A model generated the notes under the pieces. That model was not told the DNA's origin. It did not search any database and saw nothing but the letters and a program-made list of their open reading frames with translations. A DNA stretch of 17,327 bases from Chloroflexota bacterium (GTDB lineage Bacteria > Chloroflexota > Limnocylindria > QHBO01), in NCBI GenBank assembly GCA_019348395.1, contig JAHWJN010000009.1, positions 1-17,327 on the forward strand, in the 5' to 3' direction. Positions 8,408-14,529 of this stretch are shown here, one piece after another. Numbering within the stretch: position 1 is the first letter of the stretch; each line of letters opens with the position of its first letter. The position numbers and the translations under genes were made by a program.

Positions 8408-9740
8408 CTTCGCCTGGGGCGCCGCCACCAGCTCGTACCAGATTGAGGGGGCCGTCGAGGCCGACGGCAAGGGCGCATCCATCTGGGACACCTTCGCCCA
8501 CACCCCCGGGGCGATTGCCAACGGTGATACCGGCGACGTGGCCTGTGACCACTACCACCGCTGGCGCGACGATGTCGAGCTCATGGCGTCGTACGGGCTC
8601 AACGCCTATCGGTTCAGCGTGTCCTGGCCGCGCGTCCAGCCGGACGGGCGAGGCCGGCCGAACGAACAGGGCCTCGACTTCTACCGGCGCCTCACCGAGG
8701 CGCTCCGCGAGCGCGGCATCCGGCCCGCGCTGACGCTGAACCACTGGGACATCCCGCAGGCGCTCCAGGACCGTGGCGGGTGGCAGAGCCGCGACACCGT
8801 CGAGCGGTTCGCGGACTACGCGCGACTCTGCGCCGAGGCGCTCCGCGACCGCGTCGAGTGGTGGATCACGCACAACGAGCCTTGGATCATCTCCGCGCTC
8901 GGGTACCGGCTCGGCATTCACGCGCCCGGCGTGAAGGACACGGAGGCGGAGCTGCGCACCGCCCACCACCTGCTCCTCTCGCACGGTGCGGCGGTCGAGG
9001 CCTATCGCGCGACGGGGTTGGCCGCCCCGGTCGGCATCACACTGAACCTGCTTCCCACCTACCCACAGACCGAGTCGGAGGCCGATGCGCGCGCCGCGAC
9101 GCTGTCGGACGGCTACACCAACCGCTGGTACCTCGAGCCGGTCTTCAACGGCAGGTACCCCGCCGACATGCTCGAGTACTTCGGCGACCGCTTCAGCCTC
9201 GACTGGATCCGTCCGGGTGATGTCGAGCGCGCCGCGCAGCCGATCGACTTCCTGGGCGTGAACTACTACTCGCGCCGCGTCGTCCGGGCCCCGCGCCCGG
9301 ACGAGCAGGCCGAGTTCGCGTGGGTGGTCCGGACCGAGACGACGACGGGCGTGCCGACCTCTGACCTGGGCTGGGAGATGACGCCCCCGGTCCTGCGCGA
9401 CCTGCTGGTCCACCTGCGGGACACGTACCGCAGCCCGACGATCCTCATCACCGAGAACGGCTGCTCGCTGAACGACGAGATCGCGCCGGACGGCCGCGTC
9501 CACGATCCTCGGCGGATCGCCTTCCTCGACGGCCACCTGCGCGCGGTCGCCGAGGCGATCGACGCCGGGGTCGACGTGCGCGGGTACTTCGCCTGGTCGT
9601 TGCTCGACAACTTCGAGTGGGCGGAGGGATACGGGCCCCGCTTCGGTCTCAGCTACGTGGACTACCCCACGCAGCGTCGGATTCCGAAGGATTCGTTCGC
9701 GTGGTATCGCGACGTGGTCGCGGGCAACGGCCCAGCGTGA
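8391..9740 (+). CDS. GH1 beta-glucosidase
   Basis: Retaining family 1 beta-glycosidase of 449 residues, full length. It starts with the family N-terminus FPTDFAWGAATSSYQIEGA. The acid/base is Glu163 in THNEPW and the nucleophile is Glu355 in ITENG. NHWDIPQAL, NYYSRRVV and the aglycone/glycone motif SLLDNFEWAEGYGPRFGL are also present. No signal peptide, so it probably cleaves cellobiose or other beta-linked disaccharides inside the cell. Beta-glucosidase, beta-galactosidase, beta-xylosidase or beta-mannosidase activity cannot be separated by sequence alone. The ATG at 8391 lies inside the end of the upstream gene; GGAGG at 8374-8378 precedes it at a slightly long distance of 12 bases. The stop overlaps the next start by GTGA (9737-9740). 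Confidence 0.94.
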   Translation: MPFPTDFAWGAATSSYQIEGAVEADGKGASIWDTFAHTPGAIANGDTGDVACDHYHRWRDDVELMASYGLNAYRFSVSWPRVQPDGRGRPNEQGLDFYRRLTEALRERGIRPALTLNHWDIPQALQDRGGWQSRDTVERFADYARLCAEALRDRVEWWITHNEPWIISALGYRLGIHAPGVKDTEAELRTAHHLLLSHGAAVEAYRATGLAAPVGITLNLLPTYPQTESEADARAATLSDGYTNRWYLEPVFNGRYPADMLEYFGDRFSLDWIRPGDVERAAQPIDFLGVNYYSRRVVRAPRPDEQAEFAWVVRTETTTGVPTSDLGWEMTPPVLRDLLVHLRDTYRSPTILITENGCSLNDEIAPDGRVHDPRRIAFLDGHLRAVAEAIDAGVDVRGYFAWSLLDNFEWAEGYGPRFGLSYVDYPTQRRIPKDSFAWYRDVVAGNGPA

Positions 9741-10510
9741 TCCCGGAGCGCTTCGCGGCGAACGTGGCATGGCTCTTCACCGAGCATGCCTGGCTGGACC
9801 GATTCGCCGCGGCCCGCGACGCGGGGTTCTCCCGCGTCGAGTTTCCCTGGCCCGACGATCCTGCCGCCACCAGCGCTGCCGTGGCGGACGCGAACCTCCG
9901 GGTGGCGCTGATCAACGCATCGGCCGGCGACCTGGAGGCGGGGGAGCGTGGCTGGCCGAACGACCCCGCCCGCATCGGCGAATGGCGCGAGGCCTTCGGC
10001 AGGGCCCTCGATCTGGCCCTCGACCTCGGCTGTACGACGATCAACGTTCTCGCCGGCAATCGCGTGGCCCATGCGACGGACGCGGATCAGCGGTCGTGCC
10101 TGGAGGAGAACCTCCGTTGGTCCCTCGCCATGAGTAGGGAACACCGCGTGCTCCTCGTCACCGAGCTGCTGAACCGGCACGAGAACCCGGATTACCTGCT
10201 CGCCACGGTCGAAGAGGCGCGACCGTTCCTCGAATCCCTGGCCGGCGACGGCTGGAAGCTGCAGCTCGACACCTGGCACCTCGGGCTCACCGACCCGGAC
10301 GTCGCCGCGCAGGTCCGAGGCGCCGGTCCGCACATCGGCCATGTCCAGGTCGCCGACGTCCCCGGACGGCACGAGCCGGGCACCGGGTCGCTCGACTGGG
10401 ATGCGATCGCGTCCGCCCTGCGGGGCGCCGGCTACGAGGGTCCGATCGGCCTCGAGTATCGCCCGACCGCGCCCGCCTTCGACCATCTGAACGGCATCCC
10501 GCTCGGTTGA
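9737..10510 (+). CDS. Hydroxypyruvate isomerase / 2-oxo-tetronate isomerase (Hyi/OtnI family)
   Basis: TIM-barrel AP-endonuclease-2-like isomerase of 257 residues, the same length as E. coli Hyi. It would interconvert hydroxypyruvate and tartronate semialdehyde, or, as OtnI, 2-oxo- and 3-oxo-tetronate. The N-terminus ERFAANVAWLFTE matches the family. The two active-site glutamates are Glu143 (LLVTELLN) and Glu240 (GLEYRP). QLDTWH (Asp178, His181), HVQVADVPGRHEPG (Gln204 and the glyoxylate-pathway hallmark RHEP) complete the metal and substrate site. The GTG start at 9737 overlaps the GH1 stop and places the conserved start at residue 4; no strong ribosome-binding site is seen, consistent with coupling. 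A DUF1537 kinase, the usual OtnI partner family, is encoded at 14505-15839 on the other strand. It is the last gene of the operon. Confidence 0.88.
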   Translation: MIPERFAANVAWLFTEHAWLDRFAAARDAGFSRVEFPWPDDPAATSAAVADANLRVALINASAGDLEAGERGWPNDPARIGEWREAFGRALDLALDLGCTTINVLAGNRVAHATDADQRSCLEENLRWSLAMSREHRVLLVTELLNRHENPDYLLATVEEARPFLESLAGDGWKLQLDTWHLGLTDPDVAAQVRGAGPHIGHVQVADVPGRHEPGTGSLDWDAIASALRGAGYEGPIGLEYRPTAPAFDHLNGIPLG

Positions 10511-10532
10511 CGCTGCAGTGGCGCGCCGGTTG

Positions 10533-10561
10533 TTGACATGCGCCGTCGGCCGTGTTACACC
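10533..10561 (+). promoter_or_regulatory. Sigma-70-type promoter of the methyltransferase gene
   Basis: A perfect -35 hexamer TTGACA (10533-10538) is followed after 17 bases by TACACC (10556-10561), preceded by TG one base upstream (10553-10554), giving an extended -10. Start of transcription is expected near 10568. It lies in the only sizeable non-coding gap of the window (100 bases between the isomerase stop and the methyltransferase start). Its low-GC composition and the adjoining palindrome support it. Confidence 0.7.
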
Positions 10562-10564
10562 ATT

Positions 10565-10586
10565 GCCTTAGTCAATCGACTAAGGC
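10565..10586. promoter_or_regulatory. Perfect palindrome, likely TetR-family operator
   Basis: GCCTTAGTC, a 4-base spacer AATC, then GACTAAGGC: two 9-base arms that are exact reverse complements. The palindrome begins four bases downstream of the -10 element and covers the expected transcription start, where a bound repressor would block initiation. Size and symmetry fit TetR-family operators, and a TetR gene lies two genes downstream in the same unit (11741). A hairpin terminator is less likely because no run of T follows. Binding by that regulator is inferred. Confidence 0.68.
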
Positions 10587-10610
10587 ACAGCGGGAACACG
10601 GAGGCATGTC

Positions 10611-11717
10611 ATGGCAACAGCATCTGCACCCCTCTCCGAGACGGTGGCGTCGCCGGCGCCGATCCCGGAACTCGACACCGATCGGCTCATGGGCTTTGTC
10701 GGAAAGGCGGTCGGGGATTTCGGAGCGCTCGTCAACGGAGCCCTCGTCGTCGTCGGCGACCGGCTCGGCTTCTACCGCGCGCTGGCCGGTGCCGGCGCGC
10801 TGACACCGGAGGAGCTGGCGGAGCGCACGGGCACGCGGGCCAGGTACGCGCGGGAGTGGCTGAACGCCCAGGCGACCGCCGGCTACGTGACCTACGAGGG
10901 CGACGGTCGGTATCGGCTGCCGGCGGAGCATGCCGTGGCCCTGACCGACGAGACGAGCCCCGCGTTCGTCGTCGGTGGTTTCCAGCTGGGCCTCGCCTCG
11001 GTCCGATCGGCTGATGCCTTGACGGAGGCCTTCCGGACAGGAGCAGGGATCGGCTGGGGTGAACACGACGCGGACCTCTATCCCGGCTGCGAACGCCTCT
11101 TCGGGCCGTCGTACCGTGCCTTCCTGGCATCGGCGTGGATTCCGGCACTCGACGGCGTGCACGACCGGCTGCTGGCAGGAGGGACGGTCGCCGACATCGG
11201 ATGCGGCTACGGCACCTCGACCATCGTGATGGCGCAGGCGTATCCGTCCTCGAGCTTCATCGGCTTCGATCCGCATCCCGGGTCGGTCGAGGCGGCCCGT
11301 CTCGCGGCGGAGGAGGCGGGCGTCGCGGACCGCGTGCGGTTCGAGGTGGCCGCCGCCGACGGGTTCGCCGGCAGATACGACCTCGTGACCTTCTGCGACG
11401 CGCTCCATGACATGGGCGACCCGGTCGGCGCGGCACGGCATGCCCGCTCGGCGCTCGCCGATGACGGCACCCTCATGGTCGTCGAGCCGATTGCCGGCGA
11501 CCGCGTCGAGGAAAACCAGAACCCGATCGGCGCGGCGTACTACGCGTTCTCGAACTTCCTGTGCACGCCGGGCTCGATCGCGCAGCCGGTGGGCCTGGCG
11601 CTGGGCGCGCAGGCGGGAGAGGCGCGACTGCGGGACGTTCTTGAGGAGGCCGGCTTCGGATCGGTCCGTCGCGTCGCCGAGTCGCCGCTGAACATGGTGC
11701 TCGAGGCCAAGCCGTGA
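10611..11717 (+). CDS. SAM-dependent methyltransferase, Rv2258c-like
   Basis: Class I methyltransferase of 368 residues. The N-terminal part (about 25-115) is a winged-helix-type dimerisation domain (LTPEELAERTGTRARYAREWLNA ... YRLPAEHAVAL, quoted in two pieces), as in plant-type O-methyltransferases and Mycobacterium Rv2258c. The C-terminal Rossmann domain carries the SAM-binding motif I, VADIGCGYG (193-201), an acidic residue ending strand 2 (FIGFDPHPGS), and motif post-I/II regions VTFCDALHDMGD and LMVVEP. The His-Asp after CDAL could serve as base, but the substrate is unknown; a small molecule is the family expectation. ATG 10611 has GGAGG at 10600-10604 with a 6-base gap. It is the first gene behind the promoter/operator pair, so probably induced when the repressor is released. 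The overlapping ATG at 10606 is out of frame. Confidence 0.85.
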   Translation: MATASAPLSETVASPAPIPELDTDRLMGFVGKAVGDFGALVNGALVVVGDRLGFYRALAGAGALTPEELAERTGTRARYAREWLNAQATAGYVTYEGDGRYRLPAEHAVALTDETSPAFVVGGFQLGLASVRSADALTEAFRTGAGIGWGEHDADLYPGCERLFGPSYRAFLASAWIPALDGVHDRLLAGGTVADIGCGYGTSTIVMAQAYPSSSFIGFDPHPGSVEAARLAAEEAGVADRVRFEVAAADGFAGRYDLVTFCDALHDMGDPVGAARHARSALADDGTLMVVEPIAGDRVEENQNPIGAAYYAFSNFLCTPGSIAQPVGLALGAQAGEARLRDVLEEAGFGSVRRVAESPLNMVLEAKP

Positions 11718-11728
11718 GCGGCGACGCC

Positions 11729-11740
11729 TAGACTGTGCCG
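11729..11740 (+). promoter_or_regulatory. Possible leaderless promoter of the TetR gene
   Basis: TAGACT (11729-11734) fits the -10 consensus TAnnnT and ends seven bases before the A of the ATG at 11741, the spacing expected when transcription starts at the start codon itself. No Shine-Dalgarno sequence is present in front of this ATG, in contrast to the genes on either side. No -35 element is visible. Confidence 0.45.
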
Positions 11741-12358
11741 ATGGCCACCATCACTCCCGCTCGCCGGCAGGCGACGACGGCTCTCCTGGACGCGGCGGAG
11801 GAGCTCCTGGTCGAGGTCGGCCACGCCGGCGTCACCGTCAGGGCCCTCGCCGAGCGAGCGGGAGTGAACCAGGGGCTCGTGCACTACTACTTCGGCTCGA
11901 TGGATGAGCTCCTTCTCCAGACCCTCGAGCGGTTCACGGCTCGGCTCATCGAGCGCCAGAGGGCGCTCTACGCAGGTCCTGAGCCGTTCGTCGAGAAATG
12001 GCGCACCGCGATGCGGCACCTCACCGATGACCTCGAGTCGGGCTACCAGAAGGTCTGGCTCGAGCTCCAGGCGATGGCCTGGAACCACGCGGGGATGCGA
12101 GACCGGGTCCGCCAGGTCCTCTACACGTGGGTCGGCGTCCTGCGGCCGGCGTTCCAGGACGGCCTGGCCGAGCTTCGCATCGATGAGGAACGCTTACCGG
12201 CCGACGTCGCGGTCGCGCTGGTCGCCACCTTCAACCAGGGCATCATCCTCGAGCAGCTGTCGGGCGCCGATTCCGGTCATCGTTTGCTCCTCGACTGGAT
12301 CGACGAGCAGATCGCCTCGGCCGAGCGGCGCGCCGCGGGACCGCCGCGCGGAGGCTGA
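11741..12358 (+). CDS. TetR-family transcriptional regulator
   Basis: One-component repressor of 205 residues. The N-terminal helix-turn-helix is clear: a first helix ATTALLDAAEELLVEVG, then VTVRALAERAGVNQGLVHYYFGS (about 31-53), where NQGLVHYYF is the recognition-helix segment. The C-terminal helical part (about 60-195) would bind a small ligand; it contains Trp- and Met-rich segments (KVWLELQAMAWNHAGM) that could line a hydrophobic pocket. ATG 11741 was chosen over GTG 11735 because of the leaderless -10 spacing. It sits 23 bases behind the methyltransferase gene and three bases before the hydrolase-transferase gene. It probably represses the unit by binding the palindrome at 10565-10586. 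The ligand is unknown, possibly a substrate of the flanking enzymes. Confidence 0.9.
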   Translation: MATITPARRQATTALLDAAEELLVEVGHAGVTVRALAERAGVNQGLVHYYFGSMDELLLQTLERFTARLIERQRALYAGPEPFVEKWRTAMRHLTDDLESGYQKVWLELQAMAWNHAGMRDRVRQVLYTWVGVLRPAFQDGLAELRIDEERLPADVAVALVATFNQGIILEQLSGADSGHRLLLDWIDEQIASAERRAAGPPRGG

Positions 12359-12361
12359 CCG

Positions 12362-14497
12362 GTGCGTGCTCGACTGCCTGACGCGGATGGCTTCGTGGAG
12401 CGCGACGGCGTCCGCATCGCCTGGGAGGCGTTCGGCTCGGGTGAGCCGACCCTGCTCCTCCTGCCGACCTGGTCGATCGTTCACTCGCGCATCTGGAAGA
12501 TGCAGGTGCCGTATCTGGCCCGGCACTACCGCGTGGTCACCTTCGACGGCCGGGGCAACGGCCGATCGGACCGCCCCGACGAGGCACGGGCCTACGCGGA
12601 CACCGAATTCGTCGCCGACGCGGTGGCGGTGCTCGACGCCACGGACACGGCCCGGGCGATCGTGCTCGGGCTGTCCATCGGCGGCGCCTGGGCGCTGCGG
12701 ATGGCGGCGGAACACGCCGACCGCGTCGAGGCGCTCGTCGTCGAGGCTCCATCGGTGCCGCTCGGCGACCCACTTGCCTCCCGAGACGGTCCGCCCGTGG
12801 ACCAACCGCTGGACGTGTACGAGGGCTGGACCAAGTACAACCATCATTACTGGCGGCAGGACTACTCCGATTTCCTCCAGTTCTTCTTCGGCCGATGCTT
12901 CAGCGAGCCGCACTCCACCAAGCCGATCGAGGATGCCGTCGGCTGGGGCCTGGAGACCGATGCCGAGACCCTCATCCACACCCAGGTCGCGCCGTACTTC
13001 GCCGATGGCTCCCATCCGGAAACCGTGGCCGCCGAGCTCGCCGCCCGTGTGCAATGCCCGAGCCTGGTCATTCACAGCGCCGCCGACGAGGTCACCGCGG
13101 TCTCGCGCGGCCGCGAGCTGGCCCGGGCCATGGGTGGCGAGTTCGTCGAGCTGGCCGGCGCGGGCCACATCCCGAGCGTCCGCGAGCCGGTGCTCTTCAA
13201 CCGGCTCGTGCGCGAGTTCGTCGACCGAGTCCATCCGCCTCGCCCCGGCGCTGCGACCAGAGGAGGAACCCCGGTGCGGGGGTACTCCCTCGGGCGCCGT
13301 CCTCGGGCGCTCTACATCTCCTCGCCCATCGGCCTCGGCCATGCGCGTCGCGACGTCGCGATCGCGAAGGAGCTGAAGCGTCTGGTACCCGACCTCGAGA
13401 TCGACTGGCTCGCCCAGCACCCGGTCACCGCGGTCCTCGCTGCGGAGGGGGAGGCGCTCCATCCGGCATCCGCCGACCTGGCAAGCGAATCGGCTCACAT
13501 CGAGAACGAGTCGGGCGAGCACGACCTCCACGCCTTCCAGGCCATCCGTCGCATGGACGAAATCCTCCTCAGCAACTTCATGGTGTTCCACGACCTCGTC
13601 GAGCAGGTGCCCTACGACCTCGTCATCGGCGACGAGGCCTGGGAGGTCGATTACCACCTCCACGAGAACCCCGAGCTCAAGCGCTTCTCCTACGCCTGGA
13701 TGACCGACTTCGTCGGCTGGGTGCCGATGCCGGAGGGGGGCGAGCGCGAGGCCGCGATCACCGCCGACTACAACGCCGAGATGATCGAGCACCGGGCCCG
13801 CTACCGCCGCCTCCGCGACCACTCCATCTTCGTTGGAGATCCGGACGATATCGTGCCGGAACGCTTCGGGCCCGGGCTGCCGCAGATTCGCGAATGGACC
13901 TGCGAGAACTTCCAGTTTGCCGGCTACATCACCGGTCTCGAGCCGGTCGATGGCAATGCCCGAGCGGATCTGCGAGCGCAGCTCGGGTACCGCGACGACG
14001 AGCGCGTCTGCGTCGTGACGGTCGGCGGGTCGGCGGTCGGCGCGCCGCTCCTGCGTCGGGTTCTTGATGCGGTACCGATCGTCCGGGGACGCATGCCGGA
14101 TCTCCGGTTCCTCGTCGTCACCGGGCCGCGAATCGATCCGGAGTCGTTGCCGAGCAACGAGGGTGTGACGCTGCGAGGCTACGTGCCCGACCTGCACCGC
14201 CACCTGGCGGCCTGCGACATCGCCGTGGTCCAGGGCGGCCTGACCACGTGCATGGAGCTGACGGCCAACGGGCGTCCGTTCCTGTACTTCCCCCTGGCGA
14301 ACCACTTCGAGCAGCAGATTCACGTCGCCCACCGCCTGGACCGATATGGGGCCGGCTGCCGGATGGACTACCGGACCAGCGACCCTGATGCGATCGCCGC
14401 GGCGATCACGGCGACGATCGATCGACCGGTGACGTACCGGCCGGTCGCCTCCGACGGGGCTGCGCGCGCCGCACGGATGCTGGCGGACCTGTTCTGA
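12362..14497 (+). CDS. Fusion of alpha/beta hydrolase and GT-B glycosyltransferase
   Basis: A 711-residue protein with two enzymatic halves. Residues 1 to about 290 are an alpha/beta hydrolase with a complete triad: Ser105 in GLSIGGAWAL, Asp242 in AADEVTAV, and His269 in GAGHIPSV. From about 313 a GT1/MurG-like glycosyltransferase follows: SPIGLGHARRD (from 321) is the N-terminal glycine-rich loop, and QGGLTTCMELTANGRPFLYFPL (starting 624, quoted with its following stretch NHFEQQIHVAHRL) is the sugar-nucleotide site. The linker (about 285-312) is Pro/Arg/Gly-rich. No stop separates the halves. GTG 12362 has GGAGG at 12350-12354 with a 7-base gap. A second ribosome-binding site at the junction may yield a separate transferase of 407 residues. 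No signal peptide. Neither the hydrolysed nor the glycosylated substrate is known; by context, a small molecule also acted on by the methyltransferase. Confidence 0.85.
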   Translation: MRARLPDADGFVERDGVRIAWEAFGSGEPTLLLLPTWSIVHSRIWKMQVPYLARHYRVVTFDGRGNGRSDRPDEARAYADTEFVADAVAVLDATDTARAIVLGLSIGGAWALRMAAEHADRVEALVVEAPSVPLGDPLASRDGPPVDQPLDVYEGWTKYNHHYWRQDYSDFLQFFFGRCFSEPHSTKPIEDAVGWGLETDAETLIHTQVAPYFADGSHPETVAAELAARVQCPSLVIHSAADEVTAVSRGRELARAMGGEFVELAGAGHIPSVREPVLFNRLVREFVDRVHPPRPGAATRGGTPVRGYSLGRRPRALYISSPIGLGHARRDVAIAKELKRLVPDLEIDWLAQHPVTAVLAAEGEALHPASADLASESAHIENESGEHDLHAFQAIRRMDEILLSNFMVFHDLVEQVPYDLVIGDEAWEVDYHLHENPELKRFSYAWMTDFVGWVPMPEGGEREAAITADYNAEMIEHRARYRRLRDHSIFVGDPDDIVPERFGPGLPQIREWTCENFQFAGYITGLEPVDGNARADLRAQLGYRDDERVCVVTVGGSAVGAPLLRRVLDAVPIVRGRMPDLRFLVVTGPRIDPESLPSNEGVTLRGYVPDLHRHLAACDIAVVQGGLTTCMELTANGRPFLYFPLANHFEQQIHVAHRLDRYGAGCRMDYRTSDPDAIAAAITATIDRPVTYRPVASDGAARAARMLADLF
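13259..13276 (+). promoter_or_regulatory. Internal ribosome-binding site and in-frame GTG start
   Basis: A strong Shine-Dalgarno sequence, AGAGGAGGA (13259-13267), is followed seven bases after AGGAGG by GTG (13274-13276). This GTG is in frame with the 711-residue fusion and lies at the junction just before the glycosyltransferase domain (residue 305). Initiation here would give a free 407-residue transferase, the normal length of a stand-alone GT-B enzyme. It is as strong as any ribosome-binding site in the window. Confidence 0.6.
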
Positions 14498-14503
14498 GCG
14501 GTT

Positions 14504-14529
14504 CTCAGCCGCCGCCGCTGAGCCGGCGG
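14504..14529. terminator. GC-rich hairpin at the convergent gene ends, weak terminator candidate
   Basis: CTCAGC (14504-14509) pairs with GCTGAG (14517-14522) over a 7-base loop; an alternative pairing joins CCGCCG (14509-14514) with CGGCGG (14524-14529). It sits where the two operons meet, seven bases after the + strand stop, and includes the stop of the - strand gene. No T tract follows on either strand, so intrinsic termination is doubtful. Confidence 0.25.

Noticed and set aside
10565..10586. Palindrome read as an intrinsic terminator of the sugar operon
   Set aside because: A 9-bp stem with 4-base loop could form, but no T run follows and it sits just downstream of a good promoter, so an operator is the better reading.
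13230..13300. Frameshift or lost stop between hydrolase and glycosyltransferase as a sequencing error
   Set aside because: The frame is continuous with no codon-bias break; an error cannot be excluded, so it is stated as a test in the finding instead of being called a pseudogene.
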